Positions 19,605-28,709 of a stretch of DNA of 29,889 bases are shown one piece after another. The position numbers and the translations under genes were made by a program. The DNA comes from Schoenoplectus triqueter (taxonomy: Eukaryota; Streptophyta; Magnoliopsida; Poales; Cyperaceae). The notes beneath the pieces are model-generated. The model had not been told where the DNA came from and did not search any database. It was given only the letters and a program-made list of their open reading frames with translations. How positions within the stretch are numbered: the stretch's first letter is position 1; every line of letters starts with the position of its first letter. The stretch spans positions 1 through 29,889 of the forward strand of contig CAXKVV010000272.1 of the NCBI GenBank assembly GCA_964058805.1, read 5' to 3'.

Positions 19605-21128
19605 ATGTTGATCAAAGTAAGGAGGACGGGAAACCGTTTGTATGTGTTACAATTGGAGATAGTCCAACCAATTTGTATGACAACGGTTACTGAGTCTAAG
19701 GCATGGAGATGGCATGCTCGATTTGGACATATGAACTTTACTGCTCTGAAAAGGATGAGTCATGAAAGGTTAGTGAAAGGGTTGCCTTTCATTGAGCATG
19801 TAGAGCAAGTTTGTGAAGGTTGTCTGGTGGGCAAGCAACGTAGGGCAACATTTCCAACCAAAACACAATTCAGAGCAAGTGAGACCTTAGAATTGATGCA
19901 TGGTGACATTTGTGGACCTATACTGCCTTCAACACCTGCAGGCAACAGGTATTTCTTACTTTTGGTTGATGACTACAGTAGGTTTATGTGGATTGCTTTG
20001 TTACCTAGCAAGGACAAGGCATTCACAGCTTTTAATGGAATTAAAGTGGCAGTTGAGGTTGAACAAAATAAGAAATTGAAGGCTCTCAGAACTGATAGGG
20101 GGGGTGAATTTAAGTCTGTTGAATTTGAAGAATATTGCAAGGAGAATGGTATAAAGAGATACATGACAGCTCCTTACTCTCCTCAGCAAAATGGAATTGT
20201 TGAAAGGAGGAATCAAACAGTCATGGGTATGGTTAGGAGCATGTTGAAGGCTATGAAGGTGCCAGTTCAATTTTGGGGTGAGGCAGTAACCACTGGAATT
20301 TACATTTTGAATAGGACAACAACTAAAAGTTTAGTTGGAATGACACCTTATGAGGCATGGTATAAGCACAAACCAACTGTGCAACACATGCGCACATTTG
20401 GTTGTCTTGTTCATGTGAAGAAACTAGATGATAGAAGCACAGAAATGATGTTTTTTGGGTATGAGAAAGGATCCAAGGCATATAGAGCATACAACCCTAT
20501 TTCAAACAAGGTGGTGGTGACAAGAGATGCTATCTTTGAAGAAGATAAACCTGGACCATGGCAAATGAACACTGAGAAGAAGAATAGTTCTGATGAGACA
20601 AGTCTAAAGGTACCATTTGAATTTGAGAAAGAAGGTGACACTGTTAGAGAAGATACAAATGGTGAATCAGGTGATGGTATTAATGATCATATTGGTGTCA
20701 ATGAAGAAAACTCAGAAGATGACAGAAATTCACATGTGACTCCTGTTAAGCTACGTAGTTTAACTGAGATTTATGAAGAGACTCAGCCTGTTAATTATTT
20801 GGATGTTTGTCTGATGGGTGTTGAAGAGCCAACAAATTTTGATGAAGCTAACAAGAAAGAAAGGTGGAGAGCTGCCATGCAAGAAGAAATTGAGTCAATT
20901 GAGTGTAATAACACATGGAGTCTTGTAGAACCTGTGAAGGGCAAAAAGGTAATTGGGCTGAAATGGGTCTACAAGCTCAAGAAGGATTCTGAAGGAAAGG
21001 TTGTGAAGCACAAAGCGAGATTAGTTGCGAAGGGGTATGTACAACAGCAAGGCATTGATTTTGAGGAGGTATTTGCTCCAGTGGCAAGGATTGAGACTAT
21101 AAGGATGATCATTGCTCTAGCTGTATAA
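19605..21128 (+). pseudogene. Copia integrase and start of reverse transcriptase
   Basis: An open part of 507 codons. The HHCC zinc site of GAG_pre-integrs is intact (His37, His42, Cys70, Cys73). The integrase core keeps the DDE triad: Asp101 in HGDICGP, Asp164 in RTDRGGEF and Glu200 in NGIVERRN, with 35 residues between the last two (DD35E). The integrase tail (FGCLVHVKK, FFGYEKGSKAYR) and an acidic linker follow. RVT_2 begins at about residue 418 (WRAAMQEEIES, then KWVYKLKKD and KARLVAKGY). A TAA at 21126 ends it inside the fingers/palm. The next part continues in the same frame, so one stop separates them. Confidence 0.93.
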
Positions 21129-21149
21129 GGGGGTTGGTTACTGCATCAC

Positions 21150-22385
21150 ATGGATGTCAAATCAGCTTTTTTGAATGGTGATCTCAAGGAAGAGGTGTAT
21201 GCAATCCAACCATCAGGATTTGAAGAGAAGGGAAGTGACCATAAGGTGTTGAAATTGCACAAAACATTGTATGGTCTAAAGCAGGCGTCTCGAGCTTGGA
21301 ATTCAAAATTGGATAGTACTCTAAATTCTCTTGGTTTTGAAAGAAGTAAGATGGAGCATGCTGTGTACAAGAGAAAGCAAGGGGGTAATTGTACTATCAT
21401 AGGGGTGTATGTTGATGATCTCATAATCACTAGAACTAGTGAGTTTGAAATTGAGAAGTTCAAGATGCAAATGAAAGAAACTTTTAGAATGAGTGATTTG
21501 GGGTTATTGAGTTACTATCTTGGAATTGAGGTCAAACAGAAGAAGGGTGAAGTTTTATTAAGTCAAGAAGGTTTTGCTCTCAAAATTTTGCAACAGTGTG
21601 GAATGTCAGAATGTAATTTGACAAAAACTCCCATGGAGGCTCGACTTAAACTGAGGAAAGATAGCTCTTCAGTGTTGGTTGATCAAAACAAGTACAGAAG
21701 TATTGTAGGGAGTTTGAGATACTTGTTACACACAAGGCCTGATCTGACTTATTATGTAGGAATTGTGAGCAGGTTCATGGAATCTCCAAGGTCTGAACAC
21801 ATGGCTGCTGTAAAGCAAATTTTGAGGTACATTAAAGGTAGTATCAGCTTGGGGTGTGTGTATAAAAGGTGTTCTGACAGTGAGTTGAAATTAGTTGGTT
21901 TTTCTGATAGTGATCTGGCAGGAAATTTGGATGACCGAAAGAGTACCATTAGGGTCTTGTTCTTCTTGGGAGGTAATATCATTAGTTGGTTCTTTAGAAA
22001 ACAGAAGGTGGTTGCATTGTCATCGTGTGAGGCAGAATACATAGCTGCTGCTTCAGTTGCTTGTCAAGGCATTTGGCTTGAAACACTACGAGCAGATTTG
22101 CTGGGTCATGAGTTTATGAAGATCAAACTCAAGATTGACAACATGTCAGCTATTTCATTGTGTAAAAATCCAGTATTTCATGATCGTAGTAAACGCATTG
22201 ATACTAGATATCACTATATCAGAGAGAATGTGGAGAATGGTAGATTTGAAGTTGAACATGTGAGTACATCTGATCAACTGACAGATATACTGACAAAGTC
22301 ATTGGGAAGAGTCAGATTTTGTGAGCTGCGAGAAAGAATTGGGCTGCAGGATTCAAGAGAAGGTACAACAAGCTTAGGGAAGTGA
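21150..22385 (+). pseudogene. Copia reverse transcriptase and RNase H
   Basis: 411 codons in the same frame as the integrase part. It opens with MDVKSAFLNG, whose Asp2 is a catalytic position. LYGLKQASRAW follows, then the YVDD catalytic box at residues 87-90 and YYLGIEV. RNase H follows with SDSDLAGNLDDRKS, VALSSCEAEYIAAA and IDNMSAISLCKNP, then HDRSKRIDTRYHYIRE and QLTDILTKSL. All catalytic residues look intact, so this segment is well preserved despite the upstream stop. It ends just before the PPT. Confidence 0.93.
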
Positions 22386-22386
22386 A
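22375..22386 (+). promoter_or_regulatory. Polypurine tract of the young copia
   Basis: TAGGGAAGTGAA lies directly before the 3' LTR start TGTTATAT. It is purine-rich and in the expected place, though with one T inside. Confidence 0.6.
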
Positions 22387-22721
22387 TGTTATATAAGCTT
22401 GTTGTATACTGGTACGAGATGTTATGTTCTCTGGGATGCTGGGACGTTCTGCTTGTTGTTTTGTTTAATTAGATAAAAATGTTATGGTAGTTGCTTTATT
22501 GTTTATTTTGTTTCCTTATGTGAGGTGTGGAAAATAAGAAATCACACCCGTTTTATTTTGTGCTGTTTCTAAAGATTTTACTTTCTATATTTGTATTGAA
22601 TTTGATAATAAAAGGAATGATAAAGATAGAAAATGGTGCGGTCTCTTTTGCACCCCAAATTCTTTGTTCTTCTCTCTTCTATTTTCTTGTTTGATTATTC
22701 CACAAAGATTGCAAACCAACA
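22387..22721 (+). repeat. 3' LTR of the young copia
   Basis: 335 bp, TGTTATATAAGC to GCAAACCAACA, followed by the target duplication GCACG. Confidence 0.95.
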
Positions 22722-22758
22722 GCACGTGCCCCCCTGGATAAAACTAGGTCCGCCCCTA

Positions 22759-23179
22759 ACACTGTACCGCTCAGTAGATCTCAGACCTCTAGACTCGCTG
22801 TGGAAACCTACCATGTTGTTCTTCAGACGTCAACTCCCCGTCTGTGTCTGCCTTTTACCCTTGTAGTAGCCTACGGAAGAGGTCGCGTACCAGTGTTACG
22901 GTTTTCAGCAACCCCAATCTGGTAATACTAGTTCTGCCTTGATTGTAGGCTTGTTCGACCCAGCACAGGTCCAGATTGTGTAAGATATAGTGATACCATT
23001 TCCACCAGCCGGCTCGGTACCAGCTCCTGTCATTTTCAGTACGTACCAGAATCCCTCCAAGTTGTACCGCGTTCCTGTCAGACCAGTGCCGGATACTGGT
23101 ACAGTCACTAGGGCGTTGTGTGATGTACCTGCTGCCATGTGCTACGGGTTGCCATCTCTTCCTAGAACTAGGATTTCAG
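22759..23179. other. GTACC-rich segment of unknown origin
   Basis: About 420 bp, richer in G+C than its surroundings. GTACC recurs about seven times (near 22764, 22888, 23020, 23042, 23066 and 23124, plus near-matches). A minus-strand frame at 22905-23138 is open for 77 codons but shows no domain and is composed of the same repeated words. It may be the 3' part of the LINE remnant that follows, or a separate degenerate repeat. Confidence 0.4.
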
Positions 23180-23590
23180 TTCTGTGCGTATTTCTCTCGC
23201 TGTCTGAATAATATCCTGATTTTTCTGTGCAAAGATGTGTCCACATCTTTCTCGCCAAATGATGTATATTGTAGTAGCCTATATTATCTTCCGTTGTAAG
23301 GGCTCTAGGTTTGACATCAACATGTCTGTCAAGTTGGAGGGAAATGTAATGCTTGTAAGAAATTAAGCAGGAACTCCCATTCGATCGAATTAAATGATTT
23401 GTTGAGATCGACCTCGAACATTGTCATTTGAAAATTGTTTGACGTGGCTGCCGAGAGAATTTATTGTGCATAGTAAAACCCATAAGATGCTTCTTTCTTT
23501 CATAAATCCCATCTGTATTTCAGTGAGATAGCTTGCCATGTGTGGCCGGATTCTATTAATCAAGATTTTTTTTTTTTGCGTGGTGAGCAC
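23180..23590 (-). pseudogene. LINE (L1-type) ORF2 remnant
   Basis: On the minus strand, about 23560-23480 encodes NRIRPHMASYLTEIQMGF and the KERSI that follows, the LINE reverse-transcriptase block NRI/LxP-x-QxGFxxGRSI. In another frame, 23417-23333 encodes FEVDLNKSFNSIEWEFLL, the FKxDxxKAFD catalytic region with the second Asp replaced by Asn. After an internal deletion, 23277-23184 encodes YIIWRERCGHIF and a short tail ending in a stop, the zf-RVT end of ORF2. The YADD box and most of the enzyme are gone. It is a dead fragment. Confidence 0.75.
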
Positions 23591-23856
23591 AGCGAACTAT
23601 TCTTTCGGCTTTTTTTTATAACTGTTTTTAATTGTTATATAGCTGTATCTGTCGTCATCTAATTTTGAGGGGAGGATATAGATGGGATCAATATATATAG
23701 GTGTTATGTATTATTTTCTATTATGTTTGTTTGTATCAGGCCCATCTTAAACGCGGATTGCAAAAATTCATATTTATATCAACCGAATTACAACATAAAT
23801 TATAAATCACATTATATTTGTTTATCAATATTCGGACAACAAACGAAGTATAATAG

Positions 23857-23858
<2 letters not shown>

Positions 23859-23929
<71 letters not shown>

Positions 23930-23930
23930 G
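23859..23930. repeat. (ATA)n microsatellite
   Basis: About 24 uninterrupted ATA units. Both strands stay open across it as poly-Ile, which is not coding. Confidence 0.97.
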
Positions 23931-25095
23931 TGTTGCCTTCTACTTCGATTTTCATGTATAAATGTTTTGACATGTCAGACTGCATAAACAAATGCATACA
24001 AATCTTTGGAAATATTATCTAAAGGACAAATGTTCCTCATACAACGAATACAAGGCCAAAATGATTCTTGTCCAAATTAACCATTTAGAAACGAATGAAA
24101 AAATATCCGATTGATTAATTATATTGGACAAGGGACTCAAATTAGACAATTAGAATTCGAGTTATTTTTGTTTATCAATTTATAAATTTTTAGTAATGTT
24201 AAAACATGATTAAGTCTGACAAGTACATCCAATTTTTAAATTGTCAGAAATCCAACCCTTGGATTAATAAATCGAATACAAGACAAATATTTCAGATCTA
24301 CCGAGATTTAATTTGATAAACACATTTAATATTTTTTTTGTAAGGAAACTGTCAAAGTCCCAATCCAATTCATACTCGACCCAATCAAATTTGTTGGTGC
24401 CTCTACAGGTACCAATTATATTTTTTGAAAAAAATAATTAATCAATTAGCGATACATGAATCTGATTGGATATGAGTCGCTATCAGCCTGTCCGCTAGAT
24501 CATAAATAATCATGCTTTGAGATCCAACAAAAATAAAGGGAAATTATTAGAGTCATAGAAGCAAGCATTTCAATTGTTTTTCTGGCATGACATGCGTTGC
24601 ATTAATAACAACGAAGAAAACACGGGAACTGGGAAACGGGCTATATATATATGCTACTGTTTTTTCCTTTTGCAATCATATAAGGAGACATAGAAATCTG
24701 CATTAATTGTTGTGTTTCCCCTGATTCCGTCTTTTAATTTTGTTGTCGGTGATCCAACCACATTTTTCAGAATTCATTTTTCTCCGCAATAATTTTGTTC
24801 ACACCAATTGAAACCATTTTTTTTCTATTTTTACTATCATACGGTCAATATAACAAAAAAAAATGAGGATGTAGAATAATGTGGAATATTTATTATGCTT
24901 TTAATTTTTCAAACTTCCAATTATATAGAATATATAAATGAAATAAAAAATAAAAAAATTAATATGATGCATATTAATTTTCTAAAATTGAACATCTTGG
25001 TTTATTTTGATGGCCTCAAACTGTTAACAAATAGCAAGCATAGAAAAATGACTTATTTTACAAAACATTCAACACATTTAACAAATACAAATTTG
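23931..25095. other. AT-rich spacer
   Basis: No gene, RNA gene or complete mobile element recognised. Short plus-strand frames such as 24895-25098 reflect low-complexity AT sequence. Confidence 0.35.
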
Positions 25096-25260
25096 TAGGG
25101 GCGGAGCTAGATTTTGACGTATTAGGGTCAAAAACTGATTTTTTTTTGCGGAATTCAATTTTAATTTTTTCTTCAATATAAATATATATTTATATTTTAA
25201 AAAATAATATATAATTATAATTTTTTTTGCCAGGGTTCGACTAATTCTCTACTACCAAGT
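25096..25260 (+). mobile_element. Possible hAT MITE terminus
   Basis: TAGGGGCGGAGCTAGATTTT at 25096 is a very common plant hAT MITE beginning and resembles the ends of the elements at 17676 and 26479. A convincing matching end was not found; GCCCCCTG at 25265-25272 is a weak candidate, and the adjoining 8-bp words do not match. The right limit is therefore approximate. Confidence 0.4.
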
Positions 25261-25435
25261 ATATGCCCCCTGCAAAGATATGGTGTGAGTCTCAAGCTTT
25301 GAAAAAATGGTTTAATGATTTTAACTGTAAGACGATAGTTTCAAGTTTAAATGGTTTAAACGGAGTTATTTAACATATTTTGATGGTTTAACTATTTAAA
25401 CGAAGTTTTTTTACTTAACATTAAAGATTTTAATG

Positions 25436-25535
25436 AAGTTAAAATATTAAAAATATTAAAAATATTAAAAATATTAAAGATTTTTTTTACTAATAGATTT
25501 TGATATGAAGTTAAAATATTAAAAATATTAAAAAT
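25436..25535. repeat. TAAAAATAT tandem repeat, interrupted by a foldback B fragment
   Basis: Four to five copies of a 9-bp unit TAAAAATAT at about 25438-25478, then a 25-bp piece of foldback family B (25486-25510), then GAAGTTAAAATATTAAA and two more units. The leading AATGAAGTTAAAATATT also recurs after the fragment, which suggests a local duplication. Confidence 0.7.
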
Positions 25536-25589
25536 GGTTTAATGTTACCAACAATATTCACCAAATTCTTACTAAGAAAATTATAACTT

Positions 25590-26180
25590 TCTAAATATGG
25601 CGGAAGTAGCTAGCTCATCAAGACTAATTGAAAGCTGAAGAAATAGAAGGCAATAATTTCAAAAAAGAATTTAGAAAAATGATAGAAAAAAATTCAAGAA
25701 TTGAAGAAAATAATCCCAGAAAGAGTAATTCAAGCATTAGAAGAAGAAGCATCATCGTCCGGCAATAATGAAAATACTGGAGAAAAAAAGTCAAGAAAAA
25801 TGGAGAAGAAACTTCAGGAGAAGAAAAATGTAGAAGAATAGACAGAAACAAGAATACCACCTCAGCAAAAAAAATTTCACTACGAACCGTTACTTTTAAA
25901 ATAAATATTATTTAAGTACTATTTGTTAAGATAATTGTCGTAGTATTGATTATGTTTTTATGTTCGCTTTTAATGAGAGATAGTTGTAAGATGCCGTCCA
26001 CGTTTTTATTAAGTAGAATGTAAAATTTTGAAGTCCACGAGTCTTCAGGACTATATAAGCGGTTTCTTTGTAATCAAATGGCAAACCACTGTCTACTTTC
26101 TCTTCTTATAATAAAAGAACTTTCATTCTCATGGCCGAGTATTTTTCTTTCTATCTTGTGATGTTTTGAAATATATTGGC
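25590..26180 (+). other. Possible retroelement- or pararetrovirus-like terminal segment
   Basis: A lysine/glutamate-rich stretch (about 25620-25840) has short broken frames that read like a coiled-coil protein tail. It is followed by a TATATAAG box (26052-26059) and an AATAAA (26110-26115) only 58 bp later. A TATA box closely followed by a poly(A) signal is the layout of LTRs and of the terminally redundant region of Caulimoviridae. I found no matching second LTR in the window, no diagnostic enzyme and no certain PBS. It could also be a small decayed host gene. No function is claimed. Confidence 0.25.
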
Positions 26181-26272
26181 AAGAGACTGTTGAGGTTAGT
26201 CGACAAAAATATTTCATAATTTGATTATATTCTAGGATTGCATTTTTCATGTGTATATGGTTGCATATTTAA

Positions 26273-26338
<66 letters not shown>
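26273..26338. repeat. (TAA)n microsatellite
   Basis: About 22 uninterrupted AAT/TAA units. Confidence 0.97.
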
Positions 26339-26478
26339 CTTAAGATTAAGAAAATATATCTTGTAAGATCCAGATTAACTAAACACACAGAGTAAGTTGA
26401 GAGGGCAGAGAGGCTAGATTCGCCGAGAGTAAGTCTCGTAAAAGTTCTCTTAACTTAAGGGTTGTGTTGTGTTGTGGT

Positions 26479-26918
26479 CATGGGCGGATGCAGGATTTTA
26501 GTCAGGAAGGGGCAAATATCGGATTGTAATAGCTTATCGGGTTTAAATCCATTAACTAATCGGATACTAAATAAAATAATAATAATTTAATATATATTCT
26601 TACCTAATAAAAAAATTATTAGAATAATAACATTTTATATATTAAAAATAACAATAAAATAAAGCTCAAACTAATAGATAATGAAGTTGATGAAGAAAAT
26701 TTTCGTCTATAAAATTTTATATTTTGATATTTTTGCATAATTATTTCATTATATATGATATTAAATATTTTTTTCTCAATAAAATTAATCAGACAATCCA
26801 GGGGGGGCCAAAAAAATTTCCAGGGGGGGCAAACTACCGAAAATATTACTGAAAAACACTGTTTTTCAAAATCCAGGGGGGGCCGCCGCCCCCCTGAGGA
26901 ATGGTGGATCCGCCCCTG
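26479..26918. mobile_element. hAT-type MITE, copy 2, intact
   Basis: 440 bp. The left end CATGGGCGGATGCA and the complement of the right end, CAGGGGCGGATCCA, form 14-bp terminal inverted repeats with two mismatches. GTTGTGGT flanks both sides (26471-26478 and 26919-26926), the 8-bp duplication of the hAT superfamily. The right third contains a G-run/C-run hairpin (26870-26895, CCAGGGGGGG with CCCCCCTG). There is no coding capacity. It is the full-length counterpart of the split copy at 17676-22758. Confidence 0.92.
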
Positions 26919-26926
26919 GTTGTGGT

Positions 26927-27187
26927 CTAAGAAGAGCAAGTTTAAAATCTCAAGATTTCTTTATGTATAATTATTTTTCTCTCTTTTCTTTAAGACCCAA
27001 AACAGTCGCAACAATTTGGATGGTTTTATCACCTTCGTGATTATTATTGGTGTCTTTATTTTCTTTTCAAAGTATGATTATATCACCTTCTATTTTTCTT
27101 TAAAAAAATGGACTAATCTGACACGTCTTGAGTGATATAGTTTAAAACCTCTCGAAAGAATATTTCAAAACACATTTTAAAAAAAAT
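26927..27187. other. AT-rich spacer
   Basis: Nothing recognised. Confidence 0.3.
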
Positions 27188-27273
27188 ACATGCTTTTAAT
27201 AACTCACGGTTTACTGTCAAAACCCCTTTAAAAAATCTAAAAAAAGACATGCTTTTAATAACTCACGGTTTAC
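27188..27273. repeat. 27-bp direct repeat, offset 59 bp
   Basis: The block ACATGCTTTTAATAACTCAC (plus GGTTTAC) occurs at 27188-27214 and 27247-27273, identical over 27 bp. The second copy runs straight into the truncated foldback D. Confidence 0.85.
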
Positions 27274-27476
27274 CGTTCAATCTAATCTTCATATCAAAAT
27301 CTATTAGTAAAAAAAATAGCAAATAAATTCCAAAAAATATAAAATTTGGTTTACTAATAAATTTTAATATGAATATTAGATTGAATGGTTTGAATCGATC
27401 ATTTCTGACTTAAAATTAATAATAGAGCGCAAATCACATAACCCTTTTGTGCTTTGCAAAGCACCATAGCCCAATT
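27272..27476. mobile_element. Foldback MITE D (family B), left end truncated
   Basis: About 205 bp. It aligns with foldback B (14728-14916) from ACCGTTCAATCTAATCTTC through the loop, to the right end TGCTTTGCAAAGCACCATAG and CCAATT. The outer 90 bp of the left arm are missing. It is followed by CTCTCTCTATATATGCATATA, again a CT/TA tract. Confidence 0.85.
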
Positions 27477-27903
27477 CTCTCTCTATATATGCATATAAAA
27501 AATAAACCTGAAAAATAAAAGTAGTATGGTAAAAAATAAAATAAAACAAAAGTTACTTTGAAAGTGTTTATAAAACACGGCTCTTAATTTTTAAATAAAA
27601 TTAATTTATTATTTAATAAAAGATAATACATAAAATATAATAATTTTTTTCGAGTAAAGATTGTACAATGTGTAGTTTCATTTCTTATAATAAAATTTAA
27701 TAATAGTTGATATTTAATTTATTTGATATACTTCTTTTTAGATATCTTATAAATATATGGTAAAAAATAGTAAATGAAATGGAGAGAAAAAATGAGTTTG
27801 ACTGAAATTTAAACTGACATTTTTTTTAAATCAATCAATCTCAATCATAAATTGAATATGAATATTCCGATCATTGCACATTATTTGATAATATTAATGC
27901 ACC
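27477..27903. other. AT-rich spacer
   Basis: Nothing recognised apart from the CT/TA tract at its left edge and the target duplication of the next element at its right edge. Confidence 0.3.
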
Positions 27904-27911
27904 CCTCCAAT

Positions 27912-28298
27912 TAGGGGTGTCAATTCTTGACCCGACCCGACCTAACCTGATATGACCCGAAAATAAATGGGTTGGGTATGGGTTTAATTTTTTTGACCTG
28001 AATCGGGTCAGGTCGGGTTCGGGTCAATCCGACCCAACCCGACCCGATTAATTATGTTTTTCAAATTAATTTTGTGATTTAGTAATAATTAAAGCTTAAA
28101 TATACACTAATTAAGAATAATTATAAATTAATTAATATTTTATTACTTAATATTATATAAAAATAATTAATAAATAATTAATTATTTTAGACGGGTCGGT
28201 TATGGGTCAAGATTTTTTGACCCGAATTTAATCAGGTCGGGTTCGGATCGGGTCAAGAAAAATAATAAAATATATGACCCGACCCATTGACACCCTTA
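27912..28298. mobile_element. hAT MITE with GGGTCGGGTC-type arms
   Basis: 387 bp. The ends TAGGGGTGTCAAT and (complement of the right) TAAGGGTGTCAAT are 13-bp inverted repeats with one mismatch. A perfect 8-bp target duplication CCTCCAAT lies at 27904-27911 and 28299-28306. The arms are filled with CCCGACCCGACC and GGGTCGGGTT words that can pair with each other. The middle is AT-rich. End sequence and duplication length identify the hAT superfamily. Non-coding. Confidence 0.93.
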
Positions 28299-28336
28299 CC
28301 TCCAATGCATACGCTCTTTATAACATAGTATAGATA

Positions 28337-28495
28337 GTGGGTACAAAATCGCTATTTTTAGACCATTGAATTTTTTACTCATCTTAATAAATAGTATTTT
28401 TTTTAAATATCCAATTTGATATCCAAGCATATTATAATATGTCTATCATGTTGATTGGTTTAGATTGGCTGTTTTAATTTTGAAAATGTTCGACC
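28337..28495. repeat. Foldback MITE A, decayed half copy
   Basis: Matches the loop and right arm of foldback A (about 14365-14540): GGGTACAAAATCGCTA, then TTTTACTCAT, AAATAGTA, ATTTGATATCCAA and ATCATGTTGA. Divergence is considerable, and neither terminus is present. Confidence 0.65.
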
Positions 28496-28570
28496 TAATT
28501 TAATGTCACCAAAGATTGGTATAATTGAATCCTCCTCAATTTATAATATATGAAATATCTACTTCGATCT

Positions 28571-28709
28571 ATTTTTCACATTTAAATCTAGGGCTGTAAA
28601 CTAATCCAATACTGACGATATTGCGGTAACTATTGTGAATTTCATTTAACTTTTTACAAAAATAAGTAAAAATATTTTTCACATTTAAATCTAGGGCTAT
28701 AAACTGATC
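28571..28709. repeat. 36-bp direct repeat, offset 103 bp, with a CTAGGGCTGTAAAC word
   Basis: Units at 28571-28606 and 28674-28709 share ATTTTTCACATTTAAATC and then AGGGCT(G/A)TAAACT(A/G)ATC. AGGGCTGTAAAC is a frequent plant hAT-like terminus, so this may be a duplicated element end. No opposite end was seen. Confidence 0.6.

Larger units (their letters stand above)
18082..22721 (+). mobile_element. Young Ty1/copia LTR retrotransposon, defective
   Basis: 4,640 bp inserted in a hAT MITE, with a perfect 5-bp target duplication GCACG at 18077-18081 and 22722-22726. The order is LTR, gag (zinc knuckle), protease, integrase, reverse transcriptase, RNase H, LTR, which is Ty1/copia. The aligned LTR parts differ by three substitutions and one 11-bp indel, about 1%. 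The 5' LTR lacks its last 23 bp, and no PBS follows it; gag coding starts almost at once. In-frame stops occur after the first gag part (18633), after the protease (19431) and in reverse transcriptase (21126). At least two frameshifts lie at about 19545-19600. It cannot be autonomous. Confidence 0.95.
17676..22758. mobile_element. hAT-type MITE, copy 1, split by a copia element
   Basis: The left part (17676-18081) starts CAGTGACGGATCTAGGATTT and the right part (22727-22758) ends GGTCCGCCCCTA. Together they make about 438 bp, matching the 440-bp intact copy at 26479-26918 throughout: the ATCGGATTGTAAT block, the AATAATTTAATATATAT block, GGGGGGCAAA, and TTTTTCAAAATCC before the break. The copia element entered at GCACG, three bases from the CCCCCCTGG end block. 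The ends follow the hAT pattern CAGGGGCGGATCCA. No matching 8-bp duplication flanks this copy; the flanks are CACAATAT and ACACTGTA. Confidence 0.88.

Noticed and set aside
17668..22766. 8-bp target duplication around hAT MITE copy 1
   Set aside because: The flanks CACAATAT and ACACTGTA do not match; at best five of eight agree after a shift, which is not convincing.
22905..23138. 77-codon minus-strand frame rich in Gly/Thr
   Set aside because: It arises from the GTACC-rich degenerate repeat; no domain or neighbour supports a protein.
23812..24022. Open frames on both strands across the ATA microsatellite
   Set aside because: They encode runs of isoleucine from a pure trinucleotide repeat and have no flanking domain.
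25096..25272. Complete hAT MITE from TAGGGGCGGAG to GCCCCCTG
   Set aside because: The proposed right end pairs poorly with the left, and the adjoining 8-bp words (CAAATTTG and CAAAGATA) differ.
26160..26200. tRNA-Met primer-binding site after the TATATAAG/AATAAA pair
   Set aside because: The nearest sequence (TTGGCAAGAGAC) matches the usual TGGTATCAGAGC too poorly to call.
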